From: Pararge aegeria
Lineage: Eukaryota; Arthropoda; Insecta; Lepidoptera; Nymphalidae
DNA: 64,000 nucleotides
Assembly (NCBI RefSeq): GCF_905163445.1
Contig: NC_053201.1
Coordinates: forward strand, 196,001-260,000
Reading direction: 5' to 3'
Part shown: positions 37,471-49,679 of the stretch, in pieces
How the letters are laid out: every line of letters begins with the position of its first letter
Position numbering within the stretch: the first letter of the stretch is position 1
Made by a program: the position numbers and the translations under genes
Notes under the pieces: generated by a model
Database searches by the model: none
Told to the model about the DNA's origin: nothing
Seen by the model: the letters and a program-made list of their open reading frames with translations, nothing else

Positions 37471-37977
37471 CCAATGTTGTAATATTATGGATCTGTCCAG
37501 ATACTTATTACTAGATTTACTAGAAAGTTCATCAGAAGATGATTCAGATTCAGAATACGCGTATTGCCATATGTGCTAAAAACAGAACAATGTGGATCTA
37601 AAATATACATCTTTATATTATAGCTGCCGTGTGTGATTTAAAACCACGGAACCCATTTCACCTTTCTATAATATAATAGAGGTCAGTGACGGAACCTCAG
37701 AAACATTTGGTTTCCCTCTCACTGTCAATATAGACGTGCGGTGATACACCTTTGCCTTTTTTCTGTGGGAAAGAATAAAAAAAATGACACTGTCAAATTG
37801 ACATTTAACTGCAGTTCACACTTCACGTTGTTTAGCTGTTACCTGTAATTTTTACCTTTTTTGTTATTACCTGCCTACTTGTTTTTACTATGACAAATAT
37901 TTTCTAATTTGAAATTAAAAATTCATTTCCGTGAAGTTAACTTATTAAATGTTAAAGTAATGTAGTGTAAAGCAAAA

Positions 37978-40900
37978 ATGGCACTTTACGAAGGGATCGC
38001 TCTAATTCAAGAAAAACAGGCTGTAGTATTGGATCTCGGCACGGATTACACGAAGTAAGTATGAGCTTATGATATATATTCGAATTTCGTTAGCGGAAAG
38101 AGAGAAATGAAAGTATTTTTGAAGAATGGTGACTCATAAAATATTCTTATTCTCTTACAACATTAATATCCATCACTGAACGTTGGGCATTTTAATAATA
38201 ACAATAAGTTTTTTATTTGAAGTATACAAATCTGTTTCTAAATGTACCTATTAAAACCTACATGTGAAATAGTTACAAGTTTGATAAGGACTCTGTAAAC
38301 CTTCATACGATCTTGAGTTATTGTTTTGTTTTTTCACAAATCCTTTACGGTTCAGGCTGTTACAACTTTGTAACACCCTGCCATTAGAGATTTGTGAGGC
38401 GCAAATGATCAGCACCTTTTAGAAACAAGTGAAGGATCACTCCTTGTCTGTATTTCCGAAGGGCATTGATGGGAATGATCACTGTATTCTATTTTGTTTA
38501 TATTGGATTCTATATATTTTTGAGGGTTATTTTTTTTTATAATTATGTATTTATAGTAGAGTATTTGTATGTTTGTGAATATGTATGGAATATATATTAT
38601 ATTTTTGTACATATGTTTAATATGTTCAATGTTATATGTTTATTTTATGTTAATTGAGTTTAAAATCCTAATATTTCACTAATGTTTGTTGTACCACCTA
38701 CTAATTTTGTATAGCATTTTCTTGTATGCCTTTGGTTGCCTTGAAGAGATCACTATTTAGCGATAAGGCCGCCAAATGGTATGTTCAACCTTATTGTGTT
38801 GTTGTGTTTACAGAGATACAAATATCTCTGTAAATTTTCTGTGGTGTACAATAAAAGTGTATTCATTCATTCATTGTTTAAGTTCCGTAGCTTTTAATAA
38901 AAAGATGCTACACAAACTGTTATAATAAATAAAACAAATATAAATGTTGTGCAGCGTAATTAAAATAATCATGGTGTAAGCTCTCATGTATTGTTATCGA
39001 ATATTAAAAACTAACATTGCACTTGACAGGTTTGGTTTCACAGGGGAAGCTGCGCCGCGATGCATCATTCCCTCAGAGTACTGGTGTGCCGCAGAGCGGA
39101 GACACAAGAGAGTTTACGACTACAAAGATGTAGAGGAGCTGTACGACAACCTTGTACACATGCTGCATATACTGTACTTCAGGTGAGGAATGTGATCTGT
39201 GCTACTGTATGCAGCTTAGAAACTTCTGGTACTTCTGAAGAGACTATTTCACTTCTATTTAATTATTTTTAAAGATTTGTTGATGGGGGTCGTTCTACAA
39301 ATGTGCCAAAGTGTATGGTAAGACTTGTTAATTATAGTCAGTATTTGTAAGCTGGTATTGTTTGATCGTGTTGTTGTTTCAGGCATGTGCTGGTGAACCC
39401 CAAGGAGCGCAAGGTGGTGGTGGTGGAGTCACTGTTCACACCAACACAGTTCAGAGAAACACTTGCTAAAGTGCTCTTCTTGCATTATGAGGTTGCTATG
39501 ATTCTATGCACAATATTATAACTTCGTCTTGTTGCACCTTAATAAGAATAGAAAATATTTATTATTCAAAATGCTTTATGCAAAGAAAGCTTTTTTCACA
39601 CCTACTTTATGTCACCATAGAAATAGCACATTTCAAGTGCATTAAGTATTCTACTTTGAAATATTATAATAGATTTGATAATATCATGTCATGATCATGA
39701 TAGTGTGTAAGTATTAGCCTTTGAAGATATAACACTGACTTCCATTATTTCCAATGGACAATTTTTTGTTGCTGTCAATTTTTTTTGTGTGACGCCATTT
39801 CGAAGAAGTTGTAATCCAAATGTCTGAGGAACTAAAATTTTAATTACTAAATACATTGTAGTATTCAAGTTGGGACTATATGCAGTAATTTTTAAATTTA
39901 TCATCGAAGTACAAAAAAGAAATGTGAGGAATCAGAGAACGGGGACGGCTGCTGCAGGTGTCGGGCGTGCTGTGGGCGGACAGTCCGCGGCTGTGCGCGC
40001 TGACGCTGGGCGCGCCCGTCGTGCTGGTGGTGTCGCTGGGCGCCGAGGAGGCCGAGGCGGTGGCCGTGGTGCACGGCTGCCCCGTGCTGCGCGCCATGCA
40101 GAGCGCGGCGCTGGGCGCGCGCGCCGTGCAGCGCGAGCTGGCGGCGCTGCTGGCGCGCGACCGCGCCGCCGCGCCGCCGCCCGCGCGCGCGCTCGAGGAC
40201 ATCGCAGGTGAGCCCGCCCCGTTAGAGCTCTGTTCCCATTTGCTCTTGCATAACGTATTTCTGACAAGCGAAAGCTCATCTCTTCTCATTTGTATGTATA
40301 TCGTATTTTGCGCAAGCGAAGCGTTCGTTTGATAAGCATTTATCAGAATCAGAATAAATGTATTTATTAAAACGTACATACAATGTTTCAAATGAAGCGA
40401 TGGCGCACAAGTTAAGGCATTTTTTATGGCACCCGCGCCCTAACCTAGTTAGTTAAAATAGAGAGATACTGGCAGATATTAGTCTGGCAGATAGGTGCAA
40501 AAAATAAAACATCCTCATTATTAAACTAACGGAAATATATATTATATAATAAAGAAAAACTACCCCATGTGATAGCTGAGATTGGTAATCTCCACACAAA
40601 GTGTGGGACAAGTCCATGACACTGCTGCACAAAAACAATTTTTTTTTTTTAAAAGTACAGAAGCGGTTGAGAAGCCCGGTTTTAAATAATTCAAATGTCA
40701 TTCATAGTTCTCAATTTGTAACTATAGATAGATAGTTAAAAAAAAGAACTTATCAAAGGGACTCAACAGCTATCGACTACGCTGGGGTTTAGGTTGTAAT
40801 TCGTCAGTGGCGTGTCCATCGTTTCGGACGCCACTGGCAGCCATAGCTAGAGCTGCCGTTCCGTGCCGCAGTGCGCGCGTGCTTCGTGCCGGGGCGGGCG

Positions 40901-42471
40901 CGCGCGCAGGCGCTGCGCCAGGGGGCGGAGCCCGCGCGCGGCGCCGCCTACTCGCGCGCCGGCTGCTCGCTGCACGTGAGCGGCGCGGCGCGCGAGCTGG
41001 CCGCCGAGCCGCTGTTCGCGCGCGACAACGAGATGGCGTCGCTGCCCGACATCATCCTGCAGTGCATCGTGCAGGTACTGCCGAGTGCCTGCGTGCAGCG
41101 CAGTGTGCGGGCACATTTAACGATTGCTTAATCATGTTGTACACTCCTATTGAACGCTAACTCTACGTAAAAGAGACTCTCTGTTTGCAACTTGAGGCCT
41201 CAGATAACTTTGAAAAATATAATTGCTAATGAAAATATATTAATGGGCGTTCACATAAGCACAGAAATTACTATTTTATTATTTTCTACACAAGCCTCTG
41301 ACGCGGACTTTTGAAAACTTTTTCAAGAGTGTTCCAATTTTCTTGACAAGTCCTCTAAATTACTTACCGTCCGCAGCCTGTTTTTAATAGCCAACATAAA
41401 AGAGTGCAACATTTTATTTGAATTTATTATGAAAATTAAGCTTAATTTGCTATACTGAAATAAGAAATTATAAATTACACCATACAGATTCTGCTGCTGT
41501 TTACGGAGTATAGCAAATTAAGCTTAATTTTCATATTATATTATGGATTTCCGCAAAGTAACACCAGCTTCTATCCAATATTTTATTTCAATTCAAACAG
41601 ATATCTGCATCTGATATTATTAAGAATTTTAAGATGTTAAAATTGCAAAAAAAACCAGTTTATTTATAAATTATACTTGTGATAGTGATGTGACAAAATT
41701 GACCCTTATTTTTCCATCGGTGTGTTGATATCGGTATTTTTCCAAATTGAACGAAATATGGAAAACTTATTAAATAACATTTTTTATTCAAATCAATATG
41801 GCACACCAGATGCGGGTGCCGAATTTATAAAGAATGTCAGTGGTGTTTTTGTGATTTATCCAAAGCATTCGATCGTGTTCAACATAATACCTTATTAAGT
41901 AGAGCAGCAACTGTGGCATCAAAAATGTTCCACTTAATTTGATGTTAGTGAAATACCACAAAGGGTATGATAAAACACGAAAGTCTCAGGGTTCATCAAC
42001 TTCCATGGGTGTCACACGGGGCTCAATCGTTGTGACCGGGTGGCGGCGCTTCGATACCATGTTACGAATGTAGTTTTACCCTTCAAATAAGTAGACGCAG
42101 GTAGAAAGCTCGAACTCGATCCGCAGTGCCCCATCGACGCGCGGCGCGCGCTGGCCGAGAACATCCTCGTGTGCGGCGGCGGCGCCGCGCTGCCCGGCCT
42201 GCGCGCGCGCCTGGCGCAGGAGCTGCGCCACCTGGCCGCGCTGCCGCCGTACTGCGAGCGCGTGCGCGCCGACTTCCGCTTCCACTCCGCGCCCGCGCCG
42301 CCCAACGCCGTGGCGTGGCTGGGCGGCGCGCTGGCGGGCGCGGCCGACGGCGGCGCGCGCGCGCTGGCGCGGGACGCCTACCTGCGCGCGCCGCGCCTGC
42401 GCGACTGGCCCTGCCTGCTGCACACCACGCCGCCCGCGCACCACCACTGGCGGGACGCGCGGGACGCCTAG
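37978..42471 (+). CDS. Arp10: actin-related protein 10 (dynactin pointed-end subunit), six exons
   Basis: Exons: 37978-38054, 39030-39182, 39383-39491, 39958-40207, 40872-41074 and 42127-42471. The phases are consistent and give 378 residues. ACTR10 proteins are somewhat longer (human about 417), so this is a compact copy. The N-terminus (MALYEG), the phosphate-loop-like DLGTDYTKFGFTGE (residues 19-32) and PRCIIPS identify the family. Further support comes from the HVLVNPKERKVVVVES and FRETLAKVLF blocks, ALEDIAVRACFV, the final-exon start CPIDARRALAENIL (265-278), the GGG at 281-283 and NAVAWLGGA (324-332). In dynactin, Arp10/Arp11 caps the pointed end of the Arp1 filament with p62, p25 and p27, linking dynein to cargo. 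Exons 4-6 are extremely GC-rich with many Ala and Arg. The intron 3 donor GTTGCT is weak, but the join matches the family. Confidence 0.93.
38330..38880 (+). mobile_element. 5'-truncated LINE in Arp10 intron 1
   Basis: At about 38369-38440 a decayed frame reads NTLPLEICEAQMISTF, a stop, then KQVKDH, resembling the C-terminal end of CR1/Jockey-type reverse transcriptase ORFs. The 3' part has the stem-loop GGTTGCC...CTATTTAGCGATAAGGC (38727-38782) and the tail TACAATAAAAGTG followed by TATTCATTCATTCATT, ending near 38877. The same tail is seen at 6397, 7770 and 50270. Confidence 0.65.
41429..41534. repeat. 26-bp perfect inverted repeat in Arp10 intron 5
   Basis: The arm at 41429-41454 (ATGAAAATTAAGCTTAATTT...) and its exact complement at 41509-41534 are separated by 54 bases. 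It may be a small MITE or fold-back element; no clear target duplication is seen. Confidence 0.7.
41740..42035 (+). pseudogene. non-LTR retrotransposon reverse-transcriptase fragment, broken
   Basis: From 41850 the frame reads CDLSKAFDRVQHNTLL, the reverse-transcriptase block with the first catalytic Asp. A preceding stretch has NQYGTPDAGAEFIKNV. In another frame near 41993-42040, SSMGVTRGSIV corresponds to the GVPQGS-type block. Stops and frame changes show it is dead. It sits in Arp10 intron 5, directly upstream of exon 6. Confidence 0.7.
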
Positions 42472-44215
42472 CGCCTCGAATAATAAGCTTCCGAAAGAGT
42501 CCCAGTTGAAAATAATGTAAACTTATTATTAAAATAATGTATACTTTAAATTATTATTACAACTTTGTTTTATTTCTGTCTTCGACAATAGAAAAATAAT
42601 TGTTATTTAAAAGAAAACAAATTCCGAAACCACTTTGAGAATAATAAGTATATACCTACATATTTTAGATTATGTATTTTGTGCAAAATGTATTTTTTTA
42701 AGGATGCATAACCTCACTTGCTTACACAGGAATAATGACCAATTTAATAATTATCCTGTGTTAATTATACCTTTTTCGTGTTAAATTATAGGGGACGCCT
42801 CGCTCCGCTCGGCTCTCTATGTTTGACGATTGACATTTTTTTTTCTGGCTTTACACAGTTTAGCTAATGTGAAATGTATATAATTTAATAAAAGTATGGG
42901 AAACTTAAAATATAAAACATCAGGAGAAATTGATTGACGAAATGGGTGGGAAACTTCGCACGTGGCAGACGCGGCCCTCCCGAAGCTCTCCTCAAACTTA
43001 CGTCGCAATCTCGCCTCGAAAAGGACTGGTGCGGTCTATACCGTACATACCGTAGTACCAGCGCCATTCACACAGCAGCTAGCTGCCTATATAGGCAAAT
43101 TCTTAAAAATATATTATAAATTTTTAGTCTTTTAAAATATCTTAATAGAACTCACCCATACAAACAACCAACCACTATGAGAATGTCCCCGACACTACAA
43201 CATGCACTATACAAACAACACCAATCCTCCCCAAAACGAGTTCACAATAATCTAAAGAAAAATCTGTTTAACCGCGTCCACCATGGTTGAAGCCTCCCGC
43301 CTTTTTCACGATTGACATTGACGGCTACAACTGCGGAATACATACCATGCTTCATTTTGTTATACGCAATTTTTAGTGAAGTTTATTTTTACCGTAATTA
43401 ATTCAAAATGCATTTCCGTACCAGATGTCTATAGCCAACCCATCATTTTAAAACAACAAATAAAACATGAATATAGTTGTATTTTTAATCTGAGCTTCAC
43501 TCCCAACGAAATACGATTACCTATAACACGACAGCGTTCTTTCCACGATAACTTTTTATCTGAACGAAACTGGAAAAGAATTGAATCTTTAATAAAAGTA
43601 TTAAAAACCAAATGATCAGATCAGATTGCAGACAATCCTTTGCTATTTTATTTGTATAAGTAGAAGTTTTTTATAATGCGGTACTAGACATCACTCATAT
43701 GATTTATCCATTTCCATTATTTAGAAGATTTTAAAATGCAGTCTGTTCACTCGATCGCTTTATTTACACATAGATAATGTCACGAGGTATGACAAAACCA
43801 AAATATTTTGAAAGTCTGATTTTGGGTAGGTACATATTTACGCACTATTATTAATTTAAAACACAAACTGAAAATTAGTCCGATTCTTTATTAGTAAGTG
43901 CTATGATTTTTACAAATTAAAAGTAAATTGACCTGCTTGATTAAAGCAATGAAATAAAATTCTAGTTCGATGGGACTTCATGCGCCGTTTGACGTGTCTA
44001 TGCCCTGGACTGTCCATATTATTGTTCGCATAGTTGGAGTGTGATTTTATTCTATGATATTGCAACCATCTGTGAGCAGCTGTCACAAGATTTTGCAAAT
44101 GTCATTCGTCTGACTTGTCAACTTGTCTGTGGTGCAAGCAATAGGTATTGAGGTTTACCGATTTGAACTAATTTTTATTTTATTTGAACTACGTTGGTAC
44201 TCGTGGGTCAGAAAA
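42472..44215. other. Arp10 to SGT intergenic interval
   Basis: Contains an ATTAAA at 42528-42533 that could serve Arp10 polyadenylation, and an unidentified frame at 43376-43615. I see no TATA box clearly placed for SGT. Confidence 0.4.
43376..43615 (+). CDS. hypothetical small protein, unsupported
   Basis: An open frame of 79 codons lies between Arp10 and SGT. The C-terminal half is rich in charged residues and looks protein-like (ending ESLIKVLKTK). I recognise no domain, and a frame of this length can occur by chance in 64 kb. Confidence 0.2.
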   Translation: MKFIFTVINSKCISVPDVYSQPIILKQQIKHEYSCIFNLSFTPNEIRLPITRQRSFHDNFLSERNWKRIESLIKVLKTK

Positions 44216-45771
44216 ATGTCCGAAATAAAAATTGTGGCGGCGAGCATAGTTAACTTTCTAAAACAACAGCTGGAGGGCGAGTCGTTGAGTGTTGACTCTA
44301 GGGAGAGTGTGGAAGTCGGCGTCCAGTGTATCGAGACTGCCTTCGAGCTGACTGCGGACGAGCTAGCGCGCGGCCTGGACCTGCTGCAGCTAGTGCGCCA
44401 GCAGAAGGGCGCGCCGGCGCCGGCCGACCGCGACGAGGCTGAGCGACTTAAGAACGAAGGCAACGAGCTCATGAAGGCGGAGCGCCACCGCGAAGCGCTC
44501 GCCAAGTACACGCGCGCAATAGAGCTGGACCCGCGCAACTCGGTGTACTTCTGCAACCGTGCCGCCGCGCATTTCAAGGTATGCATTTTGACCTCGATCA
44601 TTTTAATTAGGAGCTGTCCACTTTAATAGATATTCCAGGAAAATTCCACTACAAGTTAACCCTTTCCTGCAATATCATTTGGTGATGACACATAAGATGC
44701 TAACGGTTTAGCATCGGCGGCGTATGGCATTTATATTATACCCAATATGTCTAATTGTCACTAATAATATCCTAATTGGTAACTAGTACTGCCCGAGCTT
44801 CCAACTAGACCACAAAGAAAATTCTATAATAATTATAAATGCCTGAACTGGCTGGGATCAATCCAGTGGCGTGCACTTCATACATGCACAGAAGCACTGC
44901 ATACCCTAAAAATTTTGTATTACTCATAAAGGGGAAGGATTTTTCCATTTTCCTTCTTTATGCATACCCTGGTCGAAAACCCTGTGCACGCCACTGGATC
45001 AATCCCGAGACTTTGGGTTATCGCCACTGCACCATCTATCCTGAAGGACTTGGGGTATAAAGCAGAGGTGAAAGCAGTCACCAATCAAATGACAAATAGA
45101 ATTATTGCAAAGATTTTGTTCTGTTGTAGACCATCATTACTTACATACTTGGTCATCATGGTTCAAATACCTTGAGTAGTTACACAGCAAGCCTACTTTG
45201 TGATCAATAAAGCATTTCTTATTCATTCAAGCTGGGCACACATGAGGCAGCCGTGGCAGACTGCACAGCCGCTCTGGCTTTACAACCTAACTACGGCAAG
45301 GCTCATGGCCGCCTGGGCATTGCACTGACCGCATTGGATCGCCACGCCGAAGCGCGCACAGCGTTCGCGCGCGCCGCACAGTTGGAGCCCGACAATGAAT
45401 CTTATAAGCAGAATTTGCGTCTAGCTGAAGAGCGGCTTGCCTCGCCTGGAGGCGAACGGCGTCTCGATTTGGGCGGCTTACTTCAAAACCCTGCGCTGCT
45501 CAGCATGGCCACTGAAATGTTGTCCGACCCTAACATGCAGAACCTAATTTCCGGACTGATGACCACCACCACGCCGCCGGCAGGAAACGGCGCCGCTCCG
45601 GGCGCCGCCCCAGTGGGCATGAATGCTCTATTAGAAGCGGGCCAAGCTCTGGCGCAGCACATGCAGTCCGCCAACCCCGACCTCGTGGAGCAGCTGCGGC
45701 GCCAGATGCGCCCGCCCGGCGCGGGGGGCGCGGGGGGGGCGGGGGGCAACCCTGCGCCGCCCTCGCAGTGA
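44216..45771 (+). CDS. Sgt: small glutamine-rich TPR co-chaperone (SGT), two exons
   Basis: Exons 44216-44578 and 45232-45771 join in phase 0 to give 300 residues, close to SGTA (about 313). An in-frame ATG at 44123 would add 31 residues that do not look like SGT, so the start at 44216 (MSEIKI) is preferred. Residues 6-45 (VAASIVNFLKQQLE, ESVEVGVQCIETAF) are the SGT homodimerisation domain that binds Get4/Get5-type partners. Residues about 74-175 are three TPRs. The carboxylate-clamp residues K79, N83, N114, K144 and R148, which bind the EEVD tail of Hsp70/Hsp90, are all visible. The C-terminal part has NPxLL-like NPALLSMA and NPDLVEQLRRQM, but is Gly/Ala/Pro-rich rather than Gln-rich, ending in GAGG repeats. 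The role is handover of tail-anchored and mislocalised membrane proteins in the cytosol. Confidence 0.93.
44864..44996. mobile_element. hAT-type MITE in the SGT intron
   Basis: 133 bases with 12-bp terminal inverted repeats CAGTGGCGTGCA and TGCACGCCACTG, flanked by a perfect 8-bp direct repeat GATCAATC (44856-44863 and 44997-45004). An 8-bp target duplication and termini starting CAG are hallmarks of the hAT superfamily. It has no coding capacity, so it is non-autonomous. Confidence 0.9.
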
Positions 45772-47290
45772 ACACAATATATGAAGTCTAATTAAATTTT
45801 ATATTTACACGATGATTGCCAAACCAGGGACAATCAGCTTTTAATTTGAAACTTGGAACAATGAATACTGTTGGAGGAGTTACAGTTCTTAATAGAACTT
45901 ATTGTAGACATAATTACCATACACTATTCATCTGATTATGATGAAACATGAAACACTTAGAAGTATGCCTACAGCGGCTTCACGCATCACAGCTGTGAGC
46001 TTTGTTTGTTATAAATCTTCATGTTTGGAGCAGAAATACTAGTCAATTTTGGAGAGACAGGCAGGATGTGGTTATATTTTCCACATATTACTAATATTTA
46101 ATTACTCTCTACCACATTAGTAACTTTTCCAAAGTAGGCTAACAAAAGTGCCACCAGGAAAACATAATAAAACTGAAATACATTCTTGAGCCACCTTTAT
46201 TATAATAGAATACCTGGGCTCCTTCTGCAGTATTCACTTTTCAACTGTTTTAAATATAAATTTATATACAATTTGTTGTGTGATGTGACAAAATTATATT
46301 CTTGCTACAACTGGGACATCATTTGTGTTACAAAGCTATTTGATTCTTTTTGGGCCCTGATTCTCATGATTTTTTAGTCTTATGCAAGTTGCAATTTTTG
46401 TGTCATACATGATGACAGTTCTTTATTCAAGGACCCAATTTCTATGCCACAAACTTTGTTTCAGTTTTAAGTTATCTATAGATTAGTGCTTGGTTGCAAG
46501 TTCTACAACATATGGTATGTGATGGTGCATTTTATGGTGGAGCGCACTTACTTAAAAGATATAAACTCTTGATTTGAAGGAAGCTTTGGTGGTGGGGGAA
46601 GCCAGAAGGGCAGTCCAGATGTTTGCAATGTGTGCCTAAAAACAAGGAAGATTAAACAGAGAATCAGAGCTCAAATTGAATTACCTACACACTATTTGAA
46701 ATACACATAGAATAGGTATATGTGCCCATTCACACCTTGCTAAAAGTTTTTTGTTTTATTCTGTGGGTTATTTATTTTTTATTTTGTTTGGCGAGAATTA
46801 AATATCTAAGGTTAGGAGAAATTGTGAAGAATAAGGGTTTAACAGGGATTGTTATAGATGCAATATTTAGGAAATAAATATATCTTTATAAAATATCAAA
46901 ACATTTTAAACTGAAGGCTAAATGTTACTGACTTACTGATATATTCCTAGCTAAGGTATAGATATTTGATTGATATGTAATAAATTTCAAAAATACAACA
47001 AAACTTATTTATTGATGACTGTTTTGTGTATTGGCACCTAGTATCAGCTACTGTAGTTTTTTGTGTTTTTTCTTAAGGTCCAGGTATTTGCCACTGTTCG
47101 ATCCGATCCATATATAGAACCTTTTCTGGACGCTTTCTCCCTCACTTTACTCCGATTATATAGTTAGTGTCGCCGTAGTACAATATTTGAGTCGCTTCCG
47201 CATGTCAAATTATAAACCCTCAAGGCAAAATGGATCTACTGTCATTAGCTCTTATCAGTTTTCACTAACCCTAGGCATCGCCTAATTTGA

Positions 47291-47584
47291 ATGCCTAATG
47301 AGCTGTCCACGACTATAGAAATGTTCCACGAACTCTTAGGTCTTACTATTAACTACTGCGAGCGAACAAACCTTGTACTAAGGGTACATTTCTGTCAGCA
47401 GCCCCTTGATAATCTGAACCGAAACGGCGTATTCTGCCTGCGTATCATCAAGGAGACTTGTCTAGACGCATTTTTTACGTCTGCAAACAGGCAGCGCCCG
47501 AAGAACAGTGTTGCTCAATTTTTAAAAAGGCTCCACAAAACCGAGAGATCAACAGGTCCAATGAAACTAAAGCTATTTTCTTAA
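47291..47584 (+). CDS. hypothetical ORF of 97 codons
   Basis: The reading frame has balanced amino-acid composition and is longer than most chance frames nearby. It has no recognised domain, no clear promoter and no near poly(A) signal. It could be the remnant of a transposase C-terminus, but I cannot show this. Confidence 0.2.
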   Translation: MPNELSTTIEMFHELLGLTINYCERTNLVLRVHFCQQPLDNLNRNGVFCLRIIKETCLDAFFTSANRQRPKNSVAQFLKRLHKTERSTGPMKLKLFS

Positions 47585-49679
47585 CTATTTATTACACTCT
47601 GTGTATAATTTGATAAATACATTTACATATTATTCTTTATTTATGTACACACAGTAGCAAATGTAAAAACATTAAGCGTTTCATTCAGCGGCGATGGCCA
47701 GTCCTATTCCGTAACCGATTGGACTACGGGCCGTCACCACTCAACATAATGCCATAAAAATACATTCCAAAACATTGAAATCACATCCAAATCTCCATAT
47801 TTACAAATATACCTCCCACAGAGTTCCAGCGAGCCTACCATGCCTAAGTAACCCCTCCCTCCCCCCTCGTTAAATCAAACCATACAACATATTCCCTTTG
47901 ACATGCAAATTGTAACTCTTACCATTTATGGCTTCCAAATTGACAGTTCTTATATTATGAAAGAGTGAAAAACTTACATACAACTTATAAAATTTGTCAA
48001 ATCAGTTTAATATTAAGGCAGGAAAATCTGACAGCTTGCACAAGACCGTACCGTACTAGGTTACTAAAAGAGTCGTAGATAAATTTCCGAGAACAAGCTT
48101 CACAGGTTCCGCTCGAATCTTACAAAAAAACTTATCACACTGAACAAGGCACTGCGACAATGAACTAGGTACTAAATCAATGCCAGCTAAGTCACGAGTT
48201 AGAAACAACATTAACTTTGGAGTTTGATACTGTTATTGAACTTAGATTAGATTTGACTTAACACGTGATTGAGCCAATTCTCCCAGCTTTAGTAGACAGA
48301 TCGTTGGCAGATTTTTAGAACGAAGGGCATTTTGAACGTGGTAGCCAGAGCGATGCGGGGTCGAGTCCCGTCGTACCGGAATTGTTATAAAATAAGAAAA
48401 CTAAACTATCATCCAAAATGGAGCTTTTACAAATTGCCACGTCTACAGACACGTACGCGACTAAGTACAAAGCAATGCATTAAAAACATAAATTTTTGGA
48501 ACTGGACCCCGGTGCTAATTCAGCTGTACTCGTATCTTTAAATTGGCAGCTCTAAACATTGCCTTTTTCCTCAAGTAACCACCAGCGAGTGATGCCAAAA
48601 GGTTACTATTTTATGCGCATCTGTTACAGATTTCCCAAAGAACTACTGTTTTGATCTTAATGCAGTTCGTACTGGGAAGATTTTTAGATGAGTGGGCGGT
48701 CTATAATTCTTTTAATTGTTTTACTGTTTACATTTTCCTCATGTATACTTCGAGTGAACACGTCACAGTGTGTTCCTAGATATATTTTGACGTGCTAGCT
48801 GCTAACAGGCGTCAATAATTGTTTCGAAGTACATTATTATTCTAAATTACTTATTATATTATTTGTAGTCCGATTAACGTAGAGAATAGTGTACCTTGAG
48901 CTGAACTAGCACTTCTGTGTCGTAACTACCCGCAGAATGTATTATGACGCCAAGTTCAACTGTTCTTTATACAAGTTCTGTCAAATTTAACACCACAACT
49001 AAAGTTAAGAGTAAAGATGCCCTGATTATGGATAACAATTCATTGTTTGTTGAATAGTGAATAATAGTTTTTCTCAGTAGGTTCGTATGGTCAATTTATA
49101 TTGGTCTGTAATTAAAGAAGGAAAACAAAGTATTTGAGGACACTCCTCATAAGTAAAAAAACACAAAACGTTTTACGTAAAATGTTAGATGCTAATATGA
49201 ATATAATTCGTTTTTCGAATTCGAATGTTGTGGACGAGGCACGGCGGACATTTATTCATCAATTTCACAAACAGGTCAGATTTATTCATCAATTATATTA
49301 TCGTGTTTGATGTCGAATCATCACTCCAAAAGGATTTGCTAACGGCTATTTGCGGCATCTCTAAAGTTAAGGACGTGTTAAATTAAGAAGTCTCAACGAT
49401 TAAGGGGCCACACCAAATGCAGCGTACCGTATACGATTAAACAAGTGAATATTAAACTTGAATATCGAAAGCATCGCTAATAGGAACAACATACAAAATA
49501 TTGGTTTGTTACAAAATTTAAAAGTAAATAAATGTCAACGGACGAGCATGCATAACATAAATTATCTAAAACATATCGAATGAAATGACAATATAATTAT
49601 AATTTAATTTAAAGACAATGGACTTATAGAATATATTATAATGACGAGTAGTAATAAGTATTGTTTTATCAAATACCCG

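Noticed and set aside
39876..40391. 171-codon minus-strand frame and other long frames across Arp10 exon 4
   Set aside because: GC-rich DNA has few stops in any frame. The plus strand gives the conserved Arp10 sequence.
42076..42509. Long frames on both strands over Arp10 exon 6
   Set aside because: Shadows of the GC-rich final exon; the translations are Ala/Arg runs with no homology pattern.
44123..44215. Upstream in-frame ATG for SGT
   Set aside because: It would add 31 residues of hydrophobic/aromatic sequence unlike the family, whose conserved N-terminus begins at the ATG at 44216.
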